From the NCBI RefSeq assembly GCF_000621665.1, contig NZ_JHXQ01000005.1, forward strand, positions 124,001 to 188,000: a stretch of DNA of 64,000 bases, written 5' to 3'. The DNA comes from Allorhizobium undicola ORS 992 = ATCC 700741. GTDB taxonomy: Bacteria > Pseudomonadota > Alphaproteobacteria > Rhizobiales > Rhizobiaceae. Within the stretch, counting starts at the first letter, position 1, and each line of letters begins with the position of its first letter. This document shows positions 9,789 through 19,060 of this stretch, in pieces. The notes below the pieces were generated by a model. The model was given only the letters and a program-made list of their open reading frames with translations, was not told where the DNA came from and did not search any database. The translations under genes were made by a program, and so were the position numbers.

Positions 9789-9861
9789 ACCCGGACCGCT
9801 TGCGCCGGAATGCCCTTAATGGCCCATCCCGCACCGGATGGCGGCAGCAGCTTTCGTTGCG

Positions 9862-10073
9862 CCACGCATTCCCGGACGAAAAAACCGGGCCCACTTTTGC
9901 TGGAAATGCTTTTTTCCACGCATTTCCGAACGCAAAACCGGGGCCCACTTTTGCTGGAAATGCTTTCTTCCACGCATTTCCGAACGCAAAACCGGTTCCC
10001 ACTTTTGCTGGAAATGCTTTCTTCCACGCATTTCCGAACGCAAAACCGGTTCCCACTTTTGCTGGAAATGCTT
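9862..10073 (+). repeat. tandem array, four 54-bp units
   Basis: CCACGCATT begins at 9862, 9916, 9970 and 10024, exactly 54 bases apart. Each unit is a copy of a palindromic repeat (CCGAACG/GACG...AAAACCGG...CCCACTTTTGCTGGAAATGC). Units 3 and 4 are virtually identical; unit 1 is most diverged. The array abuts the stop codon of the Mrp gene (10074). Because 54 is divisible by three, both strands show open frames with 18-residue repeats, which I do not call as genes. Confidence 0.9.
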
Positions 10074-11201
10074 TTATTCAAACACAATATCCGGGGCGCG
10101 GCGCGGCGGGCGGGCGCCGATGCTCTCGGCTAGTCTCGCCGCTATCTCGCGATAGACCACCGCCTGCGGCCCATGCGGATCGCAGGCCACCACCGGCCGG
10201 CCCGCATCGGATGTTTCGCGAATGGCAATGGTCAGCGGCACCTCTCCCAGGAAAGGAACGCCGATCGCCTCCGCTTCAGCCCGTGCGCCGCCATGGCCGA
10301 AAATATCGTAGCGCGCCCCGGTGTCCGGTGCGATGAAATAGCTCATATTCTCGACAATGCCCAGAACCGGCACTTCGACCTTGCGGAACATATTGATGCC
10401 CTTGCGGGCATCGATCAGCGCCAGATCCTGCGGGGTGGAGACGATCACGGCGCCGGTGAGCGGCACTTGCTGGGCCATGGTAAGCTGGGCGTCGCCCGTG
10501 CCGGGCGGCATGTCCACCACCAGCACGTCCAGTTCGCCCCAGGCCACTTCGCGCAGCATCTGCATGAGCGCCGATTGCACCATGGGGCCACGCCAGATCA
10601 TGGCGGTGCCTTCATCCACCAGGAAGCCCATGGACATGGCTTTCAGCCCATAATTTTCCATAGGCATTATAATGCGGCCCTCGGCCTGCTGCGGACGCCC
10701 GCTGACCCCCAGAAGGCGCGGCAGGGACGGTCCATAGACATCGGCATCGAGAATGCCCACGGCAAGCCCATTGGCTTTCAACGCCAGCGCAAGATTGATG
10801 GCCGTGGTGGACTTGCCAACCCCGCCCTTGCCCGAGGCGACCGCCACGATATGCTTTATTCCCGGCACGCCGGTCTTTGCATTGCGTGCCTGCGGCGAAG
10901 GCTGCTGCGGCTTTGCCGCGCCGCCGGGGGCCGCGCCCGGCGCAGCACCCGCCTTGCGCTCCGCCGTCAGGCTGACAAGCGCGCCCTTGACGCCCGGCAC
11001 TGCCAGCACCACCCGTTCGGCGGCCTGCCGCAACGGCTCCAGTTCACGTGCCCGCTCTGCCGGAACATTCAGCGAAAAATAAACCTTGCCATCGGAAATG
11101 AACACATCCGACACCAGACCCGCATCCACGAGATTGCCGGTCATGTCCGGCCCCCGAACGGTTTTAAGGGCTTCAAGCACGCTATTCTTGTCAGGGGACA
11201 T
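10074..11201 (-). CDS. apbC: Mrp/NBP35 family iron-sulfur carrier ATPase (ApbC)
   Basis: ApbC/Mrp binds and hands over [4Fe-4S] clusters to apoproteins using ATP. The 375-residue product has an N-terminal MIP18/DUF59 domain (about residues 1-90), an Ala/Pro/Gly-rich linker, and a deviant Walker A 'GKGGVGKST' near residue 125 followed by 'DADVYGPSLPRLLG' and 'DMPPGTGD'. The C-terminal CxxC of the family is not evident in the last third ('VENMSYF' without following cysteines), worth noting. The 3' end abuts the 54-bp tandem array. Confidence 0.92.
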   Translation of the reverse strand: MSPDKNSVLEALKTVRGPDMTGNLVDAGLVSDVFISDGKVYFSLNVPAERARELEPLRQAAERVVLAVPGVKGALVSLTAERKAGAAPGAAPGGAAKPQQPSPQARNAKTGVPGIKHIVAVASGKGGVGKSTTAINLALALKANGLAVGILDADVYGPSLPRLLGVSGRPQQAEGRIIMPMENYGLKAMSMGFLVDEGTAMIWRGPMVQSALMQMLREVAWGELDVLVVDMPPGTGDAQLTMAQQVPLTGAVIVSTPQDLALIDARKGINMFRKVEVPVLGIVENMSYFIAPDTGARYDIFGHGGARAEAEAIGVPFLGEVPLTIAIRETSDAGRPVVACDPHGPQAVVYREIAARLAESIGARPPRRAPDIVFE

Positions 11202-11611
11202 GGATGCACTTCTCCGCTGCGGCAGTGAAGAACCGCAAATAGTGCGTCTTTCAGCAAAACGAAAGAGGATATGCGCATCACGCCCGGCCAGCGGACCTTT
11301 GCCCCTTCAAACAGAAAGCCGCCAGCGTCCCTTTCGGGCCGTGGCGGCTTTTCTTCTGGATCGGGCGTCTTTGTCGCGCCCTTGCCATGGTCCCCTCTGG
11401 ACCCTTTTGAAAACAGGGAATGCAGGAAGCGTGCCAAATGCCAAAGCGGCGAAAAACCGGCATTTCTGCCGCCCCTTGCATCAGCAATGCCTGCAAGCCG
11501 GGCAGAAAAATGCCGATATGAATTGCAATGATTAAAATGGCGGCAGCGCAGGATTTTCAAAATCCGGCCATCACGGCATGACGCCACAGCCCCACCCCTG
11601 CCCCTCTACCA
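11202..11611. other. 410-bp gap between luxR-type gene and apbC
   Basis: No gene is supported. The one clear feature is a strong hairpin at 11315-11351. The short frames on both strands have no ribosome sites or family resemblance. Confidence 0.5.
11315..11355 (+). terminator. strong hairpin with T-rich flank
   Basis: AAAGCCGCCA pairs with TGGCGGCTTT and is followed by TCTT on the plus strand; on the minus strand the flank (TTTCTGTTTG) is also T-rich. It most plausibly ends the minus-strand luxR-type transcript before apbC. Confidence 0.5.
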
Positions 11612-12376
11612 TCATTTGATGAGGCCGAGCCGCAGGGCCTTTGCCACCGCTTGCGTCCGGTTGACCGTATCGAGCTTTCGGGTGGCGCGGTTCAGGTAGT
11701 GATTGATGGTGTGTTCGGAAAGCCCCATGATTTCGGAGATCTCGATCGATGTCTTGCCAGCGGCCGTCCAGTTCAGACAGGCCAGCTCCCTGTCGGTCAG
11801 GGTCTCGACGACGCGGGCGTCCATGTCGCGAATTTCCGCCAGACGGTTGAAGATATGCGCCGCAAGAAAATGCAGCGCCATCACTTCCATCAGCGTGAAG
11901 GCCTCCATGTCGCCGCACCAGGTGACGATGCCGCGATTGCCCGCCGCATCCGTCACCGGAAAACAGGCGCCGCGCAGCATATGGAAGCGGGTAAACAGGG
12001 AACGGGCCAGTTCGGCCGATTTGCTGTCCCTTTCCCGCGCCGCGAGATTCACGTCGAAAATCTGCGGTATGGACACAGCTCTCAGGCGCTGGAAAATCGG
12101 GCTCGTGGCCAGTAACTCATACTGGTCATATTCATTCAGCACTTCGGCAGGCCAGTTGGTGATGACGGAACTGGCCGAGAGCATACGCGAATCAGCAGGC
12201 GGCATGTTCAGAACCATGAAGTGGCGGGCTTCATAATGCTCTGTCACCCGCTTCATCAACCGGAACACATCGAATTGGGTGCGCGAAAGCGTCAGTTCCT
12301 TCAAGAAGCCTTCCACGGCCGCAGCCGAAAAACGGCTCTGCTCCTCCGTCGCAATCGAATCGCGTAAGTCATCCCC
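11612..12376 (-). CDS. LuxR-family quorum-sensing-type regulator without partner luxI
   Basis: The product (about 254 residues from ATG 12376; the frame is open to 12439) has an N-terminal autoinducer-binding-like domain (about 15-165, with 'NWPAEVLNEYDQYELLATSPIFQRL') and a C-terminal LuxR helix-turn-helix ('LTDRELACLNWTAAGKTSIEISEIMGLSEHTINHYLNRATRKL', about 190-245). The conserved Trp and Tyr of the ligand pocket are visible, but the usual Asp-Pro reads Ser-Pro. No acyl-homoserine-lactone synthase gene is nearby, so it is a LuxR 'solo'. It resembles BabR/BlxR-type regulators of the Rhizobiales, from memory. Confidence 0.82.
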   Translation of the reverse strand, partial: GDDLRDSIATEEQSRFSAAAVEGFLKELTLSRTQFDVFRLMKRVTEHYEARHFMVLNMPPADSRMLSASSVITNWPAEVLNEYDQYELLATSPIFQRLRAVSIPQIFDVNLAARERDSKSAELARSLFTRFHMLRGACFPVTDAAGNRGIVTWCGDMEAFTLMEVMALHFLAAHIFNRLAEIRDMDARVVETLTDRELACLNWTAAGKTSIEISEIMGLSEHTINHYLNRATRKLDTVNRTQAVAKALRLGLIK

Positions 12377-12885
12377 CATAGGGTCAGTCAATCCTGTTTC
12401 CACGGCCCGCCCTCCAGCTCCTGTCTGCCGGGCGCCCAAGCATCATCCGGCGTACGCACTCTGCCACATCAACCCACCCCTGCAAATCCAAGGGTTTTCT
12501 GCATTCCCGCAATTTACGGCCATTTGTTTAAAAACGACAAAACAGGCCAATTCTCCGGCCTCCGCGCCGATGGGAAAAGCGTTCTGCCTTGCCCTGCCAG
12601 CGTAAAGACGGGAGCTGCGGGGATCGCAAGTGCCCAGCACGCACGCTTCGATCTACAGCGCCATAGGTTCACAAACCCTATCAAGCGCGCTGTAACATTT
12701 TAAACCTTCTGCATAATTCTCACTTTAACCGATTCCGGATCCGGGAATCATGCGGCAAGGTCCAATCCGCGCCATCGAGAGGATAGTAACGGATTTCGCA
12801 TTTCATTACCTTCATTTGTTGACGCCTCAAAGCTCCAAGTTTGGTATAGGCCACAGGAGATGTTCGTAATCCACCGGAGCAAGAC
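12377..12885. other. 509-bp divergent gap, luxR-type / SMP-30 gene
   Basis: This divergent region must carry promoters for both flanking genes. It includes a decayed RIME1/Bru-RS copy at 12654-12757. I see no convincing lux-box palindrome. Confidence 0.45.
12654..12757 (-). repeat. RIME1/Bru-RS-type element, decayed copy
   Basis: It has the TACAGCGCC start, GCTGTAACATTTTAAA centre and TGCATAATTCTCACTTTAA right part of the family, with many changes in both palindromes; the distal TA has become CA. Confidence 0.6.
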
Positions 12886-13773
12886 ATGTTGGACCCATCC
12901 TTCAACGGCACGATTTTGACCGAAACCCGTATGCATCTGGGTGAAGGCCCGACCTACGACCCCGCCACCGATACGGCATGGTGGTTCGATATTCTCGGAC
13001 GCACCCTTTACGAACACGGGCTTTCCACGGGCATCACCCGCGCCCACGCCCTGCCCTTCATGGCCAGCGTTCTGGCGAAAATTGACGATACGCGGCAATT
13101 GCTGGCCTCTGACGAGGGGCTTTTCCTTCGCAACAGCGCCACGGGCGAGTTGTCGCTTCACGCCATGCTGGAAGCCGACAAGCCGGAAAACCGCTCGAAT
13201 GACGGCCGGGTGCATCCCTGCGGCGCCTTGTGGGTCGGCACCATGGGCCGCTCGGCGCAGGAGGGCGCGGGCGCCATCTACCATGTGGCGGGCAAGACGG
13301 TGACACGTCTTTTCGACGCCATCAGCATTCCGAACTCCATTTGCTTCTCGCCGGATGGAACGGTTGGCTATTATGTCGATACCAGAGTGAACACATTGAT
13401 GCGCGTGCCGCTCGACCCGCAAACAGGCCTGCCGCTTGGCGCCGCCTCCATCCACATCGACGGACGCGGGCAGGATGGCGGCATAGACGGCTCGGTCTGC
13501 GACGCCCAGGGCGGCCTGTGGAATGCGCGCTGGGGAGTGGGCGCGGTCGATCATTACGATGCGGCGGGCCGTCACTTGGCGCGCTACCGCGTTCCGGCAG
13601 CGCAGTCCACCTGCCCGAGCTTTATCGGGCGCGATTTCTCCCGCCTGCTGGTGACGTCGGCAACCGAAGGGCTTGACGAGGACGGTCTGGCCGCCGACCC
13701 GCATGGCGGCAAGGTGTTCATTCTCGATGTCGCCGTGAAAGGCCGCGCCGAGGCCTTGTTCCGTCTGAGTTGA
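12886..13773 (+). CDS. SMP-30/gluconolactonase family protein
   Basis: These six-bladed beta-propeller lactonases hydrolyse sugar lactones using one divalent metal. The 295-residue product shows the family's metal and substrate motifs in order: 'LGEGPTYDP' (Glu ligand), 'ENRSNDGRVHPCGALWVGTM' (Asn and Asp region), 'NSICFSPDG' (Asn ligand) and 'DGSVCDAQGGLW' (Asp ligand). Start ATG 12886 follows GGAG. It stands alone between the luxR-type gene and a PRC-barrel gene, so the sugar is not indicated. Confidence 0.9.
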   Translation: MLDPSFNGTILTETRMHLGEGPTYDPATDTAWWFDILGRTLYEHGLSTGITRAHALPFMASVLAKIDDTRQLLASDEGLFLRNSATGELSLHAMLEADKPENRSNDGRVHPCGALWVGTMGRSAQEGAGAIYHVAGKTVTRLFDAISIPNSICFSPDGTVGYYVDTRVNTLMRVPLDPQTGLPLGAASIHIDGRGQDGGIDGSVCDAQGGLWNARWGVGAVDHYDAAGRHLARYRVPAAQSTCPSFIGRDFSRLLVTSATEGLDEDGLAADPHGGKVFILDVAVKGRAEALFRLS

Positions 13774-14033
13774 TGAAGGTTCGGCTTTGCCGCTCATTGC
13801 GGAGGGGCATTGACATGCCCCCTGCCCGGCCGGTCCCCATACCGGCCCGACAAGGACCGGCCAGATAAGGCGCCCTCAAACTGGGCAAGCTGCCTAAAGT
13901 TCCGGCATACTGCAAAAATTTATTAGCGAAATCAGCAGGAACGTTCTGTCCCGCCATTCATTTCCCTCTCGAACCAACGAGCGGAACCCACAGCCGCTTG
14001 TTCTAACGCAACGTTCACAAAGGTAGGTTCGAG

Positions 14034-14531
14034 ATGAAAAAGTCGATCAACATTTTTGCAGCAGCAGCTATCGCCGGCACCACGGCCCTTGCCCCCATGG
14101 CCTTCGCGCAGAGCGCCACCACCACGGCTCCGGCTGCAACGCCCGCAGCGCCTGCCGCAAGCATGACCGGCGGCACCTATCTGACCCAGCAGGGTTCCGA
14201 CCAGATGGCGGCCACCAACTTCATCGGCCAGAACGTCTACACCTCGGACAACAAGAGCATCGGTGAAGTCAACGACCTGATCATGCAGCAGAATGGCGGC
14301 GTCGTCGCCGTGGTCATCGGGGTCGGCGGCTTCCTGGGCATGGGGGAAAAGGATGTGGCCATGCCGCTCGACAAGATCACCATGACCCGCGACGCCAAGG
14401 ACAACAACAAGCTGCGCCTGACGACGATGGAAACGGCTGACGCCCTGAAATCCGCTCCTGAGTTCAAGCGTCTGGAAGACATGCGCGACGGCAGCACGAC
14501 ATCTTCCACCACCACGACTACGACTAAATAA
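14034..14531 (+). CDS. exported PRC-barrel domain protein
   Basis: The 165-residue product has a clear signal peptide (Lys-Lys start, hydrophobic core, cleavage near 'MAFAQS'), an Ala/Thr/Pro-rich linker, a PRC-barrel domain around residues 60-140 ('FIGQNVYTSDNKSIGEVNDLIM...GGVVAVVIGVGGFLGMGEKDVAMPLDKI'), and a low-complexity Ser/Thr tail. PRC barrels often bind other proteins or RNA; exported ones of this type are common in Rhizobiales with unknown role. A terminator lies at 14621. Confidence 0.88.
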   Translation: MKKSINIFAAAAIAGTTALAPMAFAQSATTTAPAATPAAPAASMTGGTYLTQQGSDQMAATNFIGQNVYTSDNKSIGEVNDLIMQQNGGVVAVVIGVGGFLGMGEKDVAMPLDKITMTRDAKDNNKLRLTTMETADALKSAPEFKRLEDMRDGSTTSSTTTTTTK

Positions 14532-14620
14532 ATCAGTCACACACTCGTGATATCTAAAATAAGCTGTGGTATAGAAGCCATGTAGCAGCCAAGCAGGATT
14601 TGGATCTCCGGCTTAGCGTT

Positions 14621-14656
14621 GGGGGCGGTTCCGGGAGGAACCGCCCCTTCTATTTT
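14621..14656 (+). terminator. rho-independent terminator after PRC-barrel gene
   Basis: GGGGCGGTTCC pairs with GGAACCGCCCC around a short loop, followed by TTCTATTTT. Confidence 0.8.
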
Positions 14657-14757
14657 GCCCTGACGGCTGTTTTCACGCCTTCGCGAACGAGGCAAAACCG
14701 GTTTCCGGCTCGAATACTTGCAGGCGTAATCGTCCCTTTCCGTGGCGGAAATAAGGC

Positions 14758-16530
14758 CTACGCGCCATCTGTTTTTCGCGGTTTGACCAGGGGTTCCGGC
14801 TGGACAACGGGGCGGTTGAACAGCATGTGACTGCCCGCCCTCAATCCTTCAACGGCTTGAATTTGAAGCCTTTCTTCATCGCGCTGACGAATGTCGTCGG
14901 TGATGGCCCTGGCGGTTTCCTCGTTCACGCCCAGCGCCTGGATGGCTTGGCAGCCGAAGAGAAGACCGGATTCCAGCGTCTCGCGCACTTCGTATTCCAC
15001 ATTGCGCTCGCGCAGGGAAAGGCTGTGGATACGGTCATAGGAGCGCACGAACAGGCGAACCTGCGGATATTCGCTGCGAATCAGCTCGACGATTCGGTCG
15101 GTGACAGCGCGGTTATGCGTGCACACGGCAACGATCTTTGCCTTTTCGATGCCCGCGGCCCGCAGAATATCGAGCCTCGACCCATCGCCGAAATAAATGC
15201 GGAAGCCGAATTGGGCGGCCTGACGAATGCGGTCGGCGGAATCGTCGAGAATCGTGACATCGCGACCGCTGGCCAGCAGGATTTGCGCGGCGATCTGCCC
15301 GAATCGCGAAAAGCCGATCATCAGCACATCCGAACCCGCCCCGTCGAAATCCTCGTCCAGTTCCTCGTGATCGTCGGAAGACATGAAGCGCATGGACAGT
15401 GCCGCCGTAAGAGGCGTCAGCGCCATGGTCAGCGTCACCACCGAAATCAGCAGCGAGGCCGTGGCGCCGGAAAAGATACCCGCACTCATGGCGGTGGTGA
15501 ACAGCACGAAGCCGAATTCACCCCCCTGCGGCAGCAGGGCGGCAATGCGCAGGGCATCGTTGTGGGGGGAGCCCGCCACCCGGCACATGCCGTAGATGCT
15601 TAAAGCCTTGATGAGCATGACCGAAGGCACGGCAAGCAGAAGAATGGCGAGATTGTCGATGATGACGGAAAACTGCACGGACAGTCCGACCGCCATGAAA
15701 AACAGCGCCTGAAGAATGCCGCGAAAGGGCTCGATGTCGGTTTCCAGCTCATGGCGATAGGAAGACTCCGCCAGCATCACGCCAGCCAGAAACGCCCCCA
15801 TGGCCATGGAAAGGCCGCTGATCTGCATGAGCAGCGCCGATCCGAGAACGATGAAGAGCGCCGCAGCGATCATCACCTCGCGCGCGCCGGTGCGGGCAAT
15901 CACCTGGAAAAGCGGATTGAGCAGGTAGCGCCCCGCCAGCACCATTGCAGCAACGGCCAGAAGCGCCACACCGACATCCACCCAGGGAGAGGAGGGGCTG
16001 GGTTCGGCCTGCGAGGCCAGAATGGAAATCATCGCCAGAAGCGGCACGATGGCCAGATCCTGAAACAGCAGAATGGAAAAACTGCGCTGGCCGTAGCGGC
16101 TGTTGCGATCATTGCGGTCATTCAGGATCTGAAGGGCAAAGGCCGTGGAGGAAAGGGCCAGGCCAAATCCCGCCACCAGGGCGCCGCGCCAGTCCACGAG
16201 GCCGGTTGCAATGGCTGCGGCCGTCAGGGCCGCCCCGCCAAGCAGCACCTGCGCGCCGCCAAGCAGGAAAATATCGCCCCTCATGCGCCAGAGCGTGGAG
16301 GGCTTCAGTTCCAGCCCGATAATGAACAGCAGCAGCACGACGCCAAGCTCGGCCACCGACAGAATATCCTCCGCCCCGGTGATGAGATGGCCCACCGGGC
16401 CGATAAGGGCCCCCGCCGCAAGATAGCCCAGCACAGTGCCAAGCCCAAGGCGGCGAAAGACCGGCGCCGCCACCACCGCGCCCCCCAGCAGCATGAGCGC
16501 TTCGGCGAAAATATGATTGGGCGCGCTCAT
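14758..16530 (-). CDS. kefB: KefB-type monovalent cation:proton antiporter
   Basis: This is a CPA2-family K+/H+ antiporter of the inner membrane. From ATG 16530 the product has 590 residues: 12-13 membrane segments (about 1-385) and a C-terminal TrkA-N/RCK NAD-binding domain ('DVLMIGFSRFGQIAAQILLASGRDVTILDDS'). The frame is open to 17001 but that part lies antisense to the next gene and makes no sense as protein. It is transcribed divergently from pmbA across 151 bases. Glutathione-gating is a property of E. coli KefB/C and is not shown here. Confidence 0.92.
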   Translation of the reverse strand: MSAPNHIFAEALMLLGGAVVAAPVFRRLGLGTVLGYLAAGALIGPVGHLITGAEDILSVAELGVVLLLFIIGLELKPSTLWRMRGDIFLLGGAQVLLGGAALTAAAIATGLVDWRGALVAGFGLALSSTAFALQILNDRNDRNSRYGQRSFSILLFQDLAIVPLLAMISILASQAEPSPSSPWVDVGVALLAVAAMVLAGRYLLNPLFQVIARTGAREVMIAAALFIVLGSALLMQISGLSMAMGAFLAGVMLAESSYRHELETDIEPFRGILQALFFMAVGLSVQFSVIIDNLAILLLAVPSVMLIKALSIYGMCRVAGSPHNDALRIAALLPQGGEFGFVLFTTAMSAGIFSGATASLLISVVTLTMALTPLTAALSMRFMSSDDHEELDEDFDGAGSDVLMIGFSRFGQIAAQILLASGRDVTILDDSADRIRQAAQFGFRIYFGDGSRLDILRAAGIEKAKIVAVCTHNRAVTDRIVELIRSEYPQVRLFVRSYDRIHSLSLRERNVEYEVRETLESGLLFGCQAIQALGVNEETARAITDDIRQRDEERLQIQAVEGLRAGSHMLFNRPVVQPEPLVKPRKTDGA

Positions 16531-16681
16531 GATCGTCCTTCCTATCGACTGCCGCCTGCTATAGGCGTGTGGGAACCCGGTGGGTTCCGGCATGTGCAAA
16601 ATCCACGGCGGGAGAATCACGCTCCGCCCTTGATGCAGGTGGTAATGCACAATAAATGGGGAACACAAGAAAGGCCAAGCC

Positions 16682-18028
16682 ATGTCATCCGAAATCAGCC
16701 CCGACCATTTGCTTTCCCGTGCCGAACATCTCGTGGCCCTTGCCCGCAAGGCGGGCGCAGACCACGCAGACGCCGTTGTGGTGCGGTCCCGTTCGCGATC
16801 GGTCAGCGTCCGGCTTGGCAAGGTGGAATCCACCGAGAGCGCCGAAAGCGACGATTTTTCCCTGCGCGTCTTCATCGGCCGCCGGGTTGCATCCGTTTCG
16901 GCCAATCCGGGCTTCGATCTCGCCGCGCTGGCCGAACGGGCCGTTGCCATGGCGAAGGTTTCGCCCGAAGACCCGTTCACCGGCCTTGCCGATGAAGCCA
17001 TGCTGGCCCGGACCTATCCCGATCTCGACCTTTTCGACCCGACCGAGGTTTCGAGCGATGCCCTGCGCGAGGCAGCCCTTGCGGCGGAAGATGCCGCACG
17101 CGCCGTGCCGGGCGTGACCAATTCGCTCGGGGCTGGCGCGTCCGCAGGCATGGGCGGGCTGGTGCTGGTGACATCGCACGGCTTTTCCGGCAGCTATGCC
17201 GTCAGCCGCTTCGGCCGTTCTGCTGGCGCGGTTGCGGGCGAAGGCACGGGCATGGAACGTGATCACGACTTCGACAGCCGCCTATATCATGCCGATCTGG
17301 ACGATGCCGACGAGATTGGCCGCCGGGCGGGCGAACGAGCGGTGCGCCGCCTCAATCCGCGCAAACTGGAAACGGGGCGCGACGTCACCGTGGTTTTCGA
17401 TCCCCGCGTGGCGCGTGGCTTTGCCGGGCATATTGCCGCGGCGATCAATGGCGCTTCGGTGGCCCGCAAGACCTCTTTCCTGCGGGACCGCATGGGTGAG
17501 CAGGTCTTACGCGCCGGACTGACCGTGACCGACGATCCCTTCATTATCCGCGGCCCGGCCTCCCGCCCCTTCGACGGCGAAGGGGTGCGCGGCGAAAAGC
17601 TGACCATGATCGAGGACGGCGTGCTGAAGCACTGGTTCCTGTCCTCCTCCGCCGCCCGCGAGCTTGGCCTGACCACCAATGGACGCGGCGCGCGCGGCGG
17701 CACGGCGGTTTCCCCCTCCTCCACCAATCTGGCGCTGGAGCCGGGCGACATTTCCCCCGAAGAACTGATCCGCTCCGTGGGCAACGGGCTTTACGTCACC
17801 GACATGATCGGCCATGGCGTGGACATGCTGACGGGCGATTACAGCCGCGGCGCATCCGGCTTCAGGATCGAGAACGGCGAACTGACCTATCCCGTATCGG
17901 AAGTCACCATCGCCTCCAACCTGCGCGACATGTTCATGCGCGTGACGCTTGCCAACGACATCGACCGCACCTTCAGCGTCGCCGCGCCGACGCTGGCCGT
18001 CGAGGGCATGACGCTGGCGGGCAAGTGA
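16682..18028 (+). CDS. pmbA: TldD/PmbA family metalloprotease subunit (TldE-like)
   Basis: TldD/TldE form a heteromeric protease that processes modified peptides and antitoxins. The 448-residue product has the non-catalytic PmbA/TldE layout: N-terminal domain with 'RSRSVSVRLGKVESTESAESDDFSLRVFIG', a middle beta domain, and a C-terminal domain ending 'FSVAAPTLAVEGMTLAGK'. The HExxxH zinc motif of TldD is absent, as expected. It is the first gene of a plus-strand run toward waaA; 4 bases separate it from the next gene. Confidence 0.9.
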   Translation: MSSEISPDHLLSRAEHLVALARKAGADHADAVVVRSRSRSVSVRLGKVESTESAESDDFSLRVFIGRRVASVSANPGFDLAALAERAVAMAKVSPEDPFTGLADEAMLARTYPDLDLFDPTEVSSDALREAALAAEDAARAVPGVTNSLGAGASAGMGGLVLVTSHGFSGSYAVSRFGRSAGAVAGEGTGMERDHDFDSRLYHADLDDADEIGRRAGERAVRRLNPRKLETGRDVTVVFDPRVARGFAGHIAAAINGASVARKTSFLRDRMGEQVLRAGLTVTDDPFIIRGPASRPFDGEGVRGEKLTMIEDGVLKHWFLSSSAARELGLTTNGRGARGGTAVSPSSTNLALEPGDISPEELIRSVGNGLYVTDMIGHGVDMLTGDYSRGASGFRIENGELTYPVSEVTIASNLRDMFMRVTLANDIDRTFSVAAPTLAVEGMTLAGK

Positions 18029-18032
18029 GGGC

Positions 18033-18839
18033 GTGACCGTGACCGAGCACGCCCCGGCCGCATGGCAGGCCGACCTTGAGCTGATTGCCGATGTCGCCCG
18101 TGCGGCAGGCGCGGTGGCGCTGGCGCATTTCGGCAAGGATCCCGAGGTGTGGTGGAAGAATGGCGGTCACTCGCCGGTCAGTGCGGCGGATTATGCCGCC
18201 AACCGGCTGCTGGAAGAGCGGCTTCGCGCCGCCCGGCCCGCTTATGGCTGGCTTTCGGAAGAAACCGACGATGACGAAAGCCGTCTGCATTGCAGCACCG
18301 TTTTCGTGATCGACCCCATCGATGGCACGCGCGCCTTCATTTCCGGGCTGGAAACCTGGTGTGTCTGCGTGGCCGTGGTGCATGAAGGCCGGCCCGTTGC
18401 CGCAGCCCTCGTGGCCCCGGCGCTGAACGAAACCTATCTGGCAACCGCCGATGGACCGGCCACCCTGAACGGCGCCCCCATCAACGCTGCCCTGCCCGGC
18501 GAGAGCCAGGCCATCCGGGTTGCAGCCCCCGCCGATCTCGTCAAGGCCTTCGGCCCCGCCCTGCGCAACCGGCTGACCCGCGTTTCCCACATCCCCTCGC
18601 TTGCCTACCGGCTGGCCCTGGTGGCCGCTGGCCGCATCGATGCGACGCTGGTGCTGAAAAATGCCCATGACTGGGATCTGGCCGCCGCCGATCTCATTCT
18701 CCAGCGTGCAGGCGGCCGCCTCGTGGACAGTCAGGGCCACGACCTTCTCTACAATCGTCAGGATGTCCGCCACGGTTTTCTGCTGGCGGGGGCGGCTCCG
18801 CTGCTTCCTGCGCTGCTGGATGGCTTCCGGCCTGTATGA
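18033..18839 (+). CDS. inositol monophosphatase family protein (CysQ-like)
   Basis: These Mg2+-dependent phosphatases act on inositol phosphate, PAP or related substrates. The 268-residue product shows the metal-binding motifs 'WLSEET', 'DPIDGT' and 'HDWDLAAADLIL' in order. The start is GTG 18033 (or GTG 18039), 4 bases after pmbA, so translation is likely coupled. The closest functional analogue is 3'(2'),5'-bisphosphate nucleotidase, inferred from size and motif context only. Confidence 0.88.
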   Translation: MTVTEHAPAAWQADLELIADVARAAGAVALAHFGKDPEVWWKNGGHSPVSAADYAANRLLEERLRAARPAYGWLSEETDDDESRLHCSTVFVIDPIDGTRAFISGLETWCVCVAVVHEGRPVAAALVAPALNETYLATADGPATLNGAPINAALPGESQAIRVAAPADLVKAFGPALRNRLTRVSHIPSLAYRLALVAAGRIDATLVLKNAHDWDLAAADLILQRAGGRLVDSQGHDLLYNRQDVRHGFLLAGAAPLLPALLDGFRPV

Positions 18840-19060
18840 CAGGCAGTTGACCTTTGAGGTGAAATATCCGAGAGAAGCAACGGGGGAGATCACGGGAACG
18901 CCCTTTGTGCCTGAACACATGAGAGACGGCGCGTTCCTTCACGCGGCGGACTCATGACGGCCTGACGGGGCCCGATCCAGTCATGCGTCCAGCTATTGTT
19001 TTCCAGGCTCCCGGCCGAATGCGGCTGACGCTTTTTCCGGGACACGCGCTAACGAGTAAG

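Noticed and set aside
9862..10073. CRISPR array
   Set aside because: The units are contiguous tandem copies with no variable spacers and no cas genes; the same holds at 60105-60318.
9800..10336. Open frame with 18-residue repeats across the tandem array
   Set aside because: It arises because the 54-bp period is a multiple of three; no ribosome site, and it runs antisense into apbC.
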